DNA of 9,111 nucleotides from AC-69 sp036519575 (GCA_036519575.1 DATDKZ010000211.1:1-9111); one strand, 5' to 3'. Positions 1-6,832 are shown, counted from the first letter of the stretch. A program made the numbers and translations. The notes: generated by a model not told the origin, from the letters alone.

Positions 1-1
1 C

Positions 2-205
2 GAGCTGTGGTTCTACCCCGACGGCTCCCGGATCCTCGAGCTCTCTACGAAGTGCCAGCCGAACGAGGCGTTCCAGGTGGCGGCGGAGGCCCGGGCCTTC
101 CTGAGCGAACGGGGTGTGGACCTCTCCGGCCAGCAGGAGACGAAGACCAAGAAGGCGCTCGAGTTCTTCAGCAAGGAACTCAGCGGGTCGACGACTCAAG
201 CTTGA
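2..205 (+). CDS. C-terminal fragment of an unrecognised protein (67 codons, 5' end outside window)
   Basis: An open frame enters from the left edge (first full codon at base 2) and ends at TGA 203-205. The visible part begins ELWFYPDGSRILELSTKC and continues through EAFQVAAEARAFLSERGVDLSG to KTKKALEFFSKEL. It is soluble-looking and charged, with an aromatic beta-like start (LWFYPDG..ILELSTKC) followed by amphipathic helices. Codon use is like the neighbours, with G or C at most third positions. It is the only plausible plus-strand gene in the window and converges on the ZIP-family gene, with 70 bases between the two stop codons. I do not recognise the family with certainty. A small CYTH/adenylate-cyclase-like or other beta-barrel protein is conceivable from the pattern, but this is weak. 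No function is assigned. Confidence 0.6.
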   Translation, partial: ELWFYPDGSRILELSTKCQPNEAFQVAAEARAFLSERGVDLSGQQETKTKKALEFFSKELSGSTTQA

Positions 206-275
206 CATCAAGAAGCTCCACACAAGTCGGGAGGCAGATCCGAGCTGAAGGGCGGATCGTCCCCATCAACCCGGC
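206..275. other. convergent intergenic junction
   Basis: These 70 bases separate the stop codon of the left-edge plus-strand gene from the stop codon of the minus-strand ZIP gene. A short inverted repeat (GATCCG 237-242 and CGGATC 253-258, 10-base loop) could fold, but it has no adjacent T run on either strand. A bidirectional terminator is expected here by position but is not clearly shown by the sequence. Confidence 0.3.
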
Positions 276-998
276 TCAGATCGCGGCCAGCGCGAGCGCG
301 AGGGCGAACCCCGCGACCACGAGCAGGCCCGTGACCGGCCCTTCGACCGCGTACGCCTCGGGAAGGAGCGTGTCGGCGATCATGGCGAGCAATGCTCCTG
401 CGGCGAACGCCTGCACGAGCGCGCCGGTGCGGCCACTGGCCGGGTCGAGGAGGGCGAATCCCGCTGCCGCCGCCACTGCGCAGACGAGCGCAACGCCTCC
501 CCACATCACCATCACTCTCCTCGACGGCCATCCGGCAGCTCGAAGCCCGCTGGACGACGCCATCCCTTCGGGGAAATTCGAGAGCAGGATCCCGGCAAGG
601 ATGGGAAGGCTCACCCCACCCTGGACCACAGTCAGGCCGAGCACGAACGACTCGGGGATCCCGTCCAGCACCGACCCCAGGACGATCGCCAGCGGGGCGC
701 CCGTGGCTTGCTTGCCCGAGGGATCCTTGCGTTCCGACCCACCGCGCCGATCCAGGATCAGGTCTCCGGCCGCGAACACTCCGGCCCCGACGAGCGTGAG
801 CAACGCGACCCAGGCAACCGTTCGGGTCTTCAGGGCCTCGTCGATCAGCTCGAAAGAGACCGAGCCGATCAGAACGCCCGAGCCGAGGGCCATCACCACG
901 GCGATCACCCGTTGGCTTGGCGCGAACGCGTACGACACCAACGCGCCGATCAGCAACGCGGACGCGCCGATCGCACCCCACGCGAACGCCTCACCCAT
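276..998 (-). CDS. ZIP-family divalent metal transporter homologue with altered metal-site histidines
   Basis: A 240-residue integral membrane protein with about eight hydrophobic segments and a short charged loop (about residues 84-100), the layout and length of small bacterial ZIP proteins. ZIP proteins move Zn2+ or other divalent metals into the cytoplasm. The two family signature segments are visible as DGIPES (112-117) and SNFPEG (140-145), with ADTLLPEAY near 208-216 in a late membrane helix. In ZupT/GufA-type proteins these signatures read HNxPEG, so the first histidine is Asp here and the second is Ser; the Pro-Glu core is kept. ATG 998 is chosen because AGGAGG (1003-1008) lies 4 bases upstream. 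The frame stays open to 1223, but that extension is Arg/Gly/Pro-rich and unlike ZIP sequences. The gene sits alone, 322 bases after PPK2 on the same strand. Substrate and direction of transport cannot be read from the sequence. Confidence 0.85.
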   Translation of the reverse strand: MGEAFAWGAIGASALLIGALVSYAFAPSQRVIAVVMALGSGVLIGSVSFELIDEALKTRTVAWVALLTLVGAGVFAAGDLILDRRGGSERKDPSGKQATGAPLAIVLGSVLDGIPESFVLGLTVVQGGVSLPILAGILLSNFPEGMASSSGLRAAGWPSRRVMVMWGGVALVCAVAAAAGFALLDPASGRTGALVQAFAAGALLAMIADTLLPEAYAVEGPVTGLLVVAGFALALALAAI

Positions 999-1320
999 CG
1001 AGCCTCCTACGCCGACCGCGTGCCCACCGACTGGATCGGAGGTTCCAGGATCGGGCGCGTTATGAGGCCACCATTCTCGTCCACCCGGCGCCTCCCAGCC
1101 ATGCATCGCGCCGAGGACGTTGAAGCGGCCGGCAGCTATGGGGCCGAAGAGGTCACCCTCGGTCGACCACCGCCTCCCGATCGTGGATCGGGACGGACGA
1201 CCGATCGGGATCTTGGCGCGCACGAGGACGTCGTTCGCGTTCTGGCTCGGACCGCGACGGGCGAGGAAGCACGCTTAGAAGCGCTCAGACCGGCGCTCGT
1301 GCCTGATTGACCGGAGACCC
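999..1320. other. intergenic region between PPK2 and the ZIP gene, no convincing gene
   Basis: This 322-base stretch has no open frame that reads like a protein. The frame continuing upstream from the ZIP start (to 1223) gives an Arg/Gly/Pro-rich sequence with no domain. Because the region precedes a minus-strand gene, it should hold that gene's promoter and leader. I could not pick a -10/-35 pair with confidence. The only clear structures are the ZIP ribosome binding site (1003-1008) and the inverted and direct repeats at 1175-1210, annotated separately. I see no clear terminator after PPK2. Confidence 0.5.
1175..1210. repeat. 8-bp perfect inverted repeat plus a third copy of the half-site
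   Basis: TCCCGATC (1175-1182) and GATCGGGA (1186-1193) form a perfect inverted repeat with a 3-base GTG centre. A second copy of GATCGGGA follows at 1203-1210, within the palindrome CCGATCGG (1201-1208), so the half-site repeats directly at a 17-base offset. It lies about 180 bases upstream of the ZIP start, in the gene-free stretch. Dyads of this size are typical of repressor operators or RNA hairpins. There is no T run after it, which argues against a terminator. An operator role is inference; GC-rich DNA also makes GATC-centred palindromes by chance. Confidence 0.4.
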
Positions 1321-2229
1321 CTAGTCCTTCTCGGCCTCGAGGAGCTTGCGCACTTCGGCGTTCGCCGCTCGGTCCTTGTCCGAGACCTCTGGCCAGGACA
1401 GACCAAGACCTTGGATCGTCTCGACGAGGAGGCGCGCGGCGATCGCCTGCATGACGGGCTTGTGATCGGCGGGGATGACGTACCAGGGTGCCCACGCGGT
1501 CGAGGTCGCCGTGATCGCATCCTCGAACGCCTGCATGTACTCGTCCCAGTGCGCCCGCTCGGCGACGTCCGAAGCCTTGAACTTCCATTCCTTGCCGGGC
1601 GTGTCTAGACGGGCCACGAACCTGCGCTTCTGCTCGTCTCTCGAGACGTGGAGAAAGAGCTTCACGATCTTGGTTCCGCTGCGATCCAGGTGACGCTCGA
1701 AGGCGTTGATGTCGTCGTAGCGTCCCTTCCAGAACTGCTTGCTGCGCTTCCCCGGTGGGAGCCGCTGGCCCTCGAGCCATTCGGGATGCACCTTTAGCGC
1801 GACGACCTCCTCGTAATGCGAGCGGTTGAAGATGCCGATCCGCCCGCGCTCGGGCAGGGCCTTGCTGATGCGCCACAGGTAGTCGTGGTCGAGCTCCTCG
1901 CTCGAGGGTTGCCGGAAGGAGACGACCTGAACCCCTTGCGGGTTCACGCCCGACATCACGTGCTCGATCGTCGAATCCTTGCCTGCCGCGTCGAGCGCCT
2001 GGAACACCACGAGGAGCGCGTAGGTGTCGCTCGCCCAAAGGAGCTCCTGCGCAACCGAGAGCTCCTTGACCCCCTTCTGGAGGATCTCGCGAGCGGCGCC
2101 CTTCAGCTTCGTCTCCGAGAGCTCAGCGTACTCGTCACCCCCTTTCCAAGCAGGGTCGCGCTTCGCGAGGCCGGCCTGCGTGCCGGGCTCGACCAACAGC
2201 ATCTTCAGGATGCGCTCGCGTCTGCTCAC
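1321..2229 (-). CDS. ppk2: PPK2-family polyphosphate:nucleotide phosphotransferase
   Basis: Transfers phosphate between polyphosphate and nucleotides in the cytoplasm. All hallmarks of the PPK2 P-loop fold are visible, numbered from the GTG start: Walker A-like LDAAGKDST (79-87), the GVNPQGV loop (94-100), Walker B region IFNRSHYEEV (133-142), and the lid with RRFVARLDTPGKEWKF (202-217) followed by APWYVIPAD (247-255). Length (302 aa) and sequence resemble the compact one-domain PPK2 group (TIGR03709-type), whose characterised Meiothermus ruber member, as I recall it, phosphorylates AMP and ADP (class III). Class assignment here is inference. Start: GTG 2229 has AAGGAG (2236-2241) 6 bases upstream. 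An in-frame ATG at 2253 would add MSDGKEPS, but its nearest purine-rich stretch (GAGAAGG) abuts the codon. The gene follows the arginine deiminase cluster by about 80-100 bases on the same strand and may be read through from it. Confidence 0.93.
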   Translation of the reverse strand: MSRRERILKMLLVEPGTQAGLAKRDPAWKGGDEYAELSETKLKGAAREILQKGVKELSVAQELLWASDTYALLVVFQALDAAGKDSTIEHVMSGVNPQGVQVVSFRQPSSEELDHDYLWRISKALPERGRIGIFNRSHYEEVVALKVHPEWLEGQRLPPGKRSKQFWKGRYDDINAFERHLDRSGTKIVKLFLHVSRDEQKRRFVARLDTPGKEWKFKASDVAERAHWDEYMQAFEDAITATSTAWAPWYVIPADHKPVMQAIAARLLVETIQGLGLSWPEVSDKDRAANAEVRKLLEAEKD

Positions 2230-2235
2230 CGATGG

Positions 2236-2241
2236 CTCCTT
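2236..2241 (-). promoter_or_regulatory. ribosome binding site deciding the PPK2 start
   Basis: AAGGAG on the minus strand, 6 bases before GTG 2229. It lies inside codons 5-6 of the longer ATG 2253 reading and has better spacing than anything in front of that ATG, so it favours the shorter protein. Confidence 0.5.
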
Positions 2242-2277
2242 ACCGTCGCTCATCCTTCTCGGATCTCCATCGTGTCA

Positions 2278-2300
2278 CCTTCCTGCTCCGACAGCGAAGG
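2278..2300 (-). other. stem-loop in the gap between the YfcC-family gene and PPK2
   Basis: On the minus strand CCTTC-G-CTG-loop-CAG-GAAGG can form a 5+3 bp stem with one bulged G and a 6-base loop. It lies about 33 bases after the stop of the YfcC-family gene and about 50 bases before PPK2. There is no T run after it, so it is not a standard intrinsic terminator. It could attenuate read-through or protect an mRNA end. It may also be chance. Confidence 0.25.
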
Positions 2301-2332
2301 CTGCGGGATCTCGAAGCGTGAGGGCCCCCAAA

Positions 2333-3841
2333 TCAAGTGAGGAGCGCCCCGCCCACTAGCACCACGACCGTGACGGCCGTGAGCATGGCCAGCAGCGGCC
2401 ACACCCACCGCAAGTACCGGCCATACGGGACGCGGGCGATCGCGAGACCACCCATGACGACGGCGGATGTCGGGATGAACAGGTTCATCAACCCGTTGGC
2501 GCTCTGGTAGGCGGTGACCACGAGCCTCTCCGGAACCTCCACGAAACCGGCCAGCGGCGCCATGATCGGCATGGCCACGGTCGCGAGTCCGGACGACGAC
2601 GGGATCAGGAACGACAGTGGCAGGAACAGCACGTACATCACCACCGAGAAGGCGGCCTTGCCGACGTCGCCCAGCGCGACTTCGGCCCAGTGCAGGACCG
2701 TGTCGGTGATCTGGCCGTTGTTCATGATCACGGTGATCCCGCGGGCGATCCCGATGATGAGCGCTACGCCCAGCAGGTCTCGGGCGCCGTCGACGAACGT
2801 CTCCGTCAGCTCACCCTCGCGCATCCTTGCGACCAGTCCGATCACGATCGCGAAGAGCAGGAAGGAGGCCGTCATCTCCGGGAACCACCACCACAGCGTG
2901 AGGAACGGGATGCCGAGGTCCTCCCACGGGATGACCCCGTACATCATCACCAGGAACGCCAGCCCGAACAGGGCTAAGATGACCTTCTGTTGCCCGGTCA
3001 TGGCCCGGGTAGCGCCTTCCTGCTCCTGCGCCCGGAAGTGCGCCTCGTTCTCCTCCTTCATGTCGAACACCAGCGAGCGTGACGGGTCCTTCTTCACGCG
3101 GTCGGCGTACCGCAAAACGAAGAAGATCCCGATCCCCAGGCCGACGATCAGGATCACCAACCTTCCGACGAGGCCGTCGCTCAGCGGGACCCCCGCGAAT
3201 CCGGATGCGATCCCGGTCGCGAACGGGTTGATCGTCGAGCCCAGGGTGCCGATCCCACACCCGAGGAGCACGACCGCCGCCCCGGTGGGCGCGTCGTAGC
3301 CCGCGGCGATCATCACGGTGATGACGAGCGCGTAGAAGGCGAGGCTCTCCTCCGCCATCCCGTACGTCGTTCCGCCGATCGCGAAGATGATCATCAGGAT
3401 GACGATCAGCCAGCGCTCTTTGCCCTTCAGTCGCGCTACGAGGGAGGCGATGCCCACCTGGATCGCCCCGGTCTTCATCGTCACGCCGAGGAAACCGCCG
3501 ACGACGAGGATGAACAGCGCGACGTCGATCGCGCCGAACAGGAACCCACGATTGTAGTAGTTGATGTTCCCCTTGTTGTTCTCGATCCCGTACAGACCAT
3601 TGATCGGGGCGGTGAGCGAGTCGACGAGGACCTTCTGTGGGTTCGACTTGACCTCGTGATAGGTGCCGGGCATCGGTTCGCCGGCCTTGTTCGTGTCATA
3701 GGTGCCGGCCGGCACGATCCATGTCGCGATCGCCGCGAGGACGATCAGGAAAAACAGGATCGTGTACGCGGACGGAAGGGTGAATCGTCGTTTCTTGGGC
3801 GCCGCAGGTTCGGCCGGCGCCGTCGCCGTCTGGTCGCTCAT
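2333..3841 (-). CDS. YfcC/DcuC-superfamily membrane transporter, probable arginine/ornithine (or citrulline) exchanger
   Basis: A 502-residue carrier with a Lys/Arg-containing cytoplasmic N-tail (16-19, KKRR) and about eleven to twelve hydrophobic segments. The two halves carry matching substrate-loop features: GTTYGMAEESLAFYALV (157-173) with GTLGSTINPFATG (198-210), and SFLIPSSSGLATVAMP (410-425) with YQSANGLMNLFIPTSAV (445-461). These are typical of YfcC-like members of the C4-dicarboxylate anaerobic carrier superfamily (PF03606). The length matches E. coli YfcC. Despite the superfamily name, YfcC-type proteins serve as ArcD-like arginine/ornithine antiporters in streptococcal ADI loci. 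Position in an arcBCA cluster makes that the best guess here, by context rather than by visible substrate residues. ATG 3841 has AGGAGG (3847-3852) 5 bases upstream, and the NhaC stop codon overlaps this site, indicating translational coupling. Confidence 0.85.
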   Translation of the reverse strand: MSDQTATAPAEPAAPKKRRFTLPSAYTILFFLIVLAAIATWIVPAGTYDTNKAGEPMPGTYHEVKSNPQKVLVDSLTAPINGLYGIENNKGNINYYNRGFLFGAIDVALFILVVGGFLGVTMKTGAIQVGIASLVARLKGKERWLIVILMIIFAIGGTTYGMAEESLAFYALVITVMIAAGYDAPTGAAVVLLGCGIGTLGSTINPFATGIASGFAGVPLSDGLVGRLVILIVGLGIGIFFVLRYADRVKKDPSRSLVFDMKEENEAHFRAQEQEGATRAMTGQQKVILALFGLAFLVMMYGVIPWEDLGIPFLTLWWWFPEMTASFLLFAIVIGLVARMREGELTETFVDGARDLLGVALIIGIARGITVIMNNGQITDTVLHWAEVALGDVGKAAFSVVMYVLFLPLSFLIPSSSGLATVAMPIMAPLAGFVEVPERLVVTAYQSANGLMNLFIPTSAVVMGGLAIARVPYGRYLRWVWPLLAMLTAVTVVVLVGGALLT

Positions 3842-3851
3842 GCGTGCCTCC

Positions 3852-5393
3852 TCATTCGAGAGCCGTCTCTAGCTCGGGTTGGTCCGGACCGTCCGCCACC
3901 GTGCCAGTAGACTCGGTCGAAGGGATCGTGGGGACCTTGAAGCCGACGAATCCGAACAGGACATCGAGCACCGGACTCAGGAAGTTGAAGAAGCAATACG
4001 GGAGGTAGGAACCCGTCGGGACCCCGAGGACCCCCGAGATATAGGCGCCGCAGGTGTTCCAGGGCACGAGGACAGACGTCACGGTCCCCGAATCCTCGAC
4101 GGCGCGGGAGAGCACCTGCGGGGCAAGGCCGCGGCGGGCGAACTCAGATCGGAACATCCGGGCGGGCAGGACGTCGGAGACGTACTGGTCACCCGCGATC
4201 ACGTTCAGGCCGATCCCGCTGGCGTTCACCGCGAGGATGAGCCGTCCCCGCGTCCTCGCGCGCGATACGACGGGTTCGAGCAGGCGGTTGAGGAACCCCG
4301 CATGCTCGACCACCGCGGCGAATGACAGGGCGCCGAGCACCAGCCACACCGTCGTCAGCAGGCTGGCCATCCCGCCGCGCGAGAACAACTGGTCGATCGC
4401 CTCGTTGCCGGTGTTGCTCACGAAGCCCGTAGCCATGGACCCGAAGATCGCCTTCACCCCCGTCGCCACGGGCCCGAGGCTCGGATCGTTCACGAAGGCC
4501 TGGACCAGTGTCCACTGGGTGAAGCACGCGAGGATCCCCGCGAACAGCGCCGATCCCAGGATCGACAGGAACGGCGGGAACTTCCGGATCGAGAACACCA
4601 CCAGCAGGAGCAGCGGCAGCAGGTTCAGCAGTGAGATGTTGAACTCCGCTTCCAACGCCCGCTGCGCGGCTTCGGTACTGGCCGCCCCGGTCGGCTCGGC
4701 GTTCAGGCCGATGATCAGGAACAGGACCAGACTGATCCCCAGGGCGGGGCCGGCGGTCCAGAACATGTTCCGGATGTGCTCCCCTACCGTGAGCCCGCCG
4801 CCGACGAGCCTGGGCACCAGGATCGTCGTCTCGGAGAGCGGGGTCATCTTGTCGCCGAAGTACGCGCCGCAGATCACCGCGCCCGCGGCGATCTCTTCGG
4901 ACAGACCAAGGACCTTCGCCATGCCGACGAAGGCCACGCCGAGCGTCCCGGCGGTGGTCCAAGAGCTCCCGGTGATCGTGCCGACCAGGGCGCAGATCGC
5001 GGCCGAGGCCACGTAGAACCACGTCGGGGACAGCAGCCCGATCCCGTAGTGCACCACGGTCGGGATCGTGCCGGCCATGTTCCACGTGCCGATCAGCGCC
5101 CCGACCGCGAGCAGGATGAAGACCGCCCCGACCGCCGATGTCACCCCGCCCACCGCGGCATCGGCGACGGCTGCCACTGTGTAGCCGTTCTTGAACGCGA
5201 TCAGGCTCGCGAACGCGGCGCTCAGGAACAGCGCGACCTGCAACGGCCCGTCCGTGGCGCCGACCCCGAACAAGGCTATCGTGCTCGCGATCAGCGCGAT
5301 CAGGACGATGATGGGTAAGAGGGCGTCGAGCATGCTCGGCGGCCTCGGCTTTCGGCCCGAAGCCTCGGGCTGGCCCGGGGGCGTGTCGGCCAT
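3852..5393 (-). CDS. NhaC-family Na+/H+ (or amino-acid) antiporter
   Basis: A 513-residue polytopic membrane protein with the conserved NhaC segments in order: GTITGSSWTTAGTLGVAF (138-155), GAYFGDKMTPLSETT (176-190), an inverted-repeat half around VSNTGNEAIDQLFSRGGM (325-342), then IAGDQYVSDVLPARMF (399-414) and EDSGTVTSVLVPWNTCGAY (433-451). Both halves carry acidic and Ser/Thr-rich broken-helix regions typical of the IT superfamily. The N-tail (1-20) is hydrophilic and Pro-rich, and the C-tail (after about 490) is acidic. Family members exchange Na+ for H+, or couple it to organic ions as in the malate/lactate antiporter MleN, and some have been linked to arginine metabolism. Here it could counter pH change from ammonia production or carry arginine pathway solutes. 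ATG 5393 has GAGG (5401-5404) 7 bases upstream, overlapping the stop of the small membrane protein gene. Confidence 0.88.
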   Translation of the reverse strand: MADTPPGQPEASGRKPRPPSMLDALLPIIVLIALIASTIALFGVGATDGPLQVALFLSAAFASLIAFKNGYTVAAVADAAVGGVTSAVGAVFILLAVGALIGTWNMAGTIPTVVHYGIGLLSPTWFYVASAAICALVGTITGSSWTTAGTLGVAFVGMAKVLGLSEEIAAGAVICGAYFGDKMTPLSETTILVPRLVGGGLTVGEHIRNMFWTAGPALGISLVLFLIIGLNAEPTGAASTEAAQRALEAEFNISLLNLLPLLLLVVFSIRKFPPFLSILGSALFAGILACFTQWTLVQAFVNDPSLGPVATGVKAIFGSMATGFVSNTGNEAIDQLFSRGGMASLLTTVWLVLGALSFAAVVEHAGFLNRLLEPVVSRARTRGRLILAVNASGIGLNVIAGDQYVSDVLPARMFRSEFARRGLAPQVLSRAVEDSGTVTSVLVPWNTCGAYISGVLGVPTGSYLPYCFFNFLSPVLDVLFGFVGFKVPTIPSTESTGTVADGPDQPELETALE

Positions 5394-5402
5394 GACCGCG
5401 CC

Positions 5403-5546
5403 TCAGGTCGCCGCGACCACGGCCGCGCTCGCCCGCTCGCCGACGTCGTCGCCGTGATGATGGTCGCGGCCACGGGCGAACGCCAGGAGGCCGACGATGA
5501 CGAGCAGCACGATGACCACGACCACCCACCGAGGGGTGTCGCTCAT
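5403..5546 (-). CDS. 47-residue single-span membrane protein with a His-rich tail
   Basis: A small ORF between arcA (23-base gap) and the NhaC-family gene (9-base gap). It begins MSDTPRW, then has one uninterrupted hydrophobic helix rich in Val/Leu/Ile (about residues 7-24), followed by RGRDHHHGDDVGE (25-37) and an Ala/Val-rich end. No cleavage site suggests secretion, so it is probably a bitopic membrane protein. Arginines 25 and 27 suggest the His/Asp cluster faces the cytoplasm. ATG 5546 is preceded by a strong purine block (GGAAGGGGGGAGAG). The frame continues upstream into arcA, but that extension is an out-of-frame shadow of the arcA C-terminus. The gene's stop overlaps the next gene's ribosome binding site, so it is most likely translated and coupled to the carrier. 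No family is recognised. A transporter subunit, a regulator or a metal-sensing peptide are all possible. Confidence 0.7.
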   Translation of the reverse strand: MSDTPRWVVVVIVLLVIVGLLAFARGRDHHHGDDVGERASAAVVAAT

Positions 5547-5569
5547 CTCTCCCCCCTTCCGATCCGGTC

Positions 5570-6832
5570 CTAGATCGGGTCTCGGAGCATCGGGCAGGTC
5601 ATGCAGTGGCCCCCGCCGCGGCCCTTGCCGAGCTCGAAGCCCTCGATCGTGATGACTTCGACACCCGCCTCGCGCATCTTGGCGATCGTGTAGGTGTTCC
5701 GCTCGTAGGCCACCACCACGCCGGGCGCAAGGGCGACGACGTTGTTCCCGTCGTCCCACTGCTCCCGCTCCTGCTGGTAGGCGTCACCACCCGTCTCGAC
5801 GACGCGGAGGTCTTTCACGCCGAGCGCATCGGCGACGGCCGGGAGGAAGCCCGTCTCCTCGGTAACGTGGAACCGCCCCTCCCCGGATCCGGGACGAAGG
5901 CTGATCGCGCGGACCTGGTCCATGACCTTCGGATACACCGTGACCTTGTCTCGGTCGAGCATCGTGAACACGGTGTCGAGGTGCATGTGCGCGCGATCCT
6001 TCGTCATCACCACAGCGATCACGCGCTCAGCGGCACCCTTGGCGAACAGTGCCCTGGCGATCTGCTCGATCATCCTGGCCTGGGTCCGCTCGCTCAGTCC
6101 GATCATCACCGTCCCGTTGCCGATGGGCTGGACATCCCCGCCCTCGAGCGAGGCTCGCCCGAAGTCGGCGGCCTGGAACTTCCCGTCGTCACCGAGCTCC
6201 GGGTACCAGTACTCGAAGTCCTGGCCCAGGAACATCGGGTGGTATCGGTAGATCGCGGCGACGTTGTAGGCCTCCAGCCGCCGGGCCGGCCAGTACATGG
6301 GGTTGATCGAGACGCCCCCGTAGATCCAGCACGACGAGTCGCGCGTGAACAGCGTGTTCGGCAGGGGCGGCAGGATGAACGTGCTCGTGTCGTCCAGCGC
6401 CGCCGCGGGCAGCGAGAACTCCTTGAACTTGCCGAGATCGATCCCCGATTCGGCGACCGTCAGACCCCCGATCAGATGCTTCGCGAGCTGGTCCGGCCGT
6501 AGGTTCGACAGCACGTTGCGGATCTCGTCGACCAGGGACAGGCCGACCGTGTACTCGGATGCGGCGACCTCGATCAGCCTGCGACGCCCCTCGTCGCTCG
6601 CGGCCAGCGCCTCGGCGAGCAGATCGCGGAACAGGAAAACCTCGACCCCGCGGTCCCGCATCTTCTCGACGAACCGGTCGTGCTCGAACTGCGCCCGCTC
6701 GACCCATAGCACGTCGTCGAACAGCAGCTCGTCATGGTTCGACGGAGTCAGCCGCTGCAGGCTGAGCTCCGGCCGGTGGACCATCACCTTGCGCAGCTTG
6801 CCCACTTCCGAGTGGACACCGAACTCCGCCAT
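5570..6832 (-). CDS. arcA: arginine deiminase
   Basis: Hydrolyses L-arginine to L-citrulline and ammonia, the first step of the cytoplasmic ADI pathway. All catalytic elements are present, numbered from the second ATG: LFTRD (Asp165), LEGGD (Glu230), HMHLD (His284 and Asp286), and the nucleophilic Cys410 in GGGHCMTCP near the C-terminus. The N-terminal GVHSEVGKLRKVMVHRPE and the DELLFDD segment are typical of the pentein-fold deiminase. Length (420 aa) is close to the roughly 418 aa of the Pseudomonas enzyme, and the spacing of active-site residues matches it. Two ATGs are adjacent (6835 and 6832). GGAGG at 6837-6841 leaves 1 base before the first and 4 before the second, so 6832 is preferred. 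The gene follows arcC by 22 bases. No frameshift or lesion is seen. Identification is secure. Confidence 0.98.
   Translation of the reverse strand: MAEFGVHSEVGKLRKVMVHRPELSLQRLTPSNHDELLFDDVLWVERAQFEHDRFVEKMRDRGVEVFLFRDLLAEALAASDEGRRRLIEVAASEYTVGLSLVDEIRNVLSNLRPDQLAKHLIGGLTVAESGIDLGKFKEFSLPAAALDDTSTFILPPLPNTLFTRDSSCWIYGGVSINPMYWPARRLEAYNVAAIYRYHPMFLGQDFEYWYPELGDDGKFQAADFGRASLEGGDVQPIGNGTVMIGLSERTQARMIEQIARALFAKGAAERVIAVVMTKDRAHMHLDTVFTMLDRDKVTVYPKVMDQVRAISLRPGSGEGRFHVTEETGFLPAVADALGVKDLRVVETGGDAYQQEREQWDDGNNVVALAPGVVVAYERNTYTIAKMREAGVEVITIEGFELGKGRGGGHCMTCPMLRDPI

Noticed and set aside
201..258. Hairpins at the convergent junction as a bidirectional terminator
   Set aside because: CTTGA-CA-TCAAG (201-212) has too short a loop, and GATCCG/CGGATC (237-258) is only 6 bp with no T run, so neither meets the criteria for an intrinsic terminator.
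999..1223. N-terminal extension of the ZIP protein to a start at 1223
   Set aside because: The 75 added residues are Arg/Gly/Pro-rich and unlike any ZIP N-terminus, while ATG 998 has an AGGAGG site at a usable distance.
2254..2332. Possible sigma70-like promoter for PPK2 (TTGATT followed by CGAGAT at 17 bases)
   Set aside because: The -10 match is poor and the -35 overlaps the end of the upstream gene. Such a partial match is expected by chance.
2333..3841. C4-dicarboxylate carrier (DcuC) function for the YfcC-family protein
   Set aside because: The superfamily name suggests dicarboxylates, but the protein is of YfcC rather than DcuC type and is embedded in an arginine-catabolism cluster, so an amino-acid exchanger is the better guess. 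It cannot be fully excluded from the sequence.
5547..5759. Longer version of the small membrane protein (118 residues)
   Set aside because: The extension overlaps the arcA C-terminal coding sequence in another frame and is an Arg-rich shadow translation. ATG 5546 has its own purine-rich binding site.
5606..6502. Plus-strand open frame of about 300 codons opposite arcA
   Set aside because: It is a shadow of arcA, whose active-site residues are all intact on the other strand. The composition is low in hydrophobic cores and has no recognisable motif.
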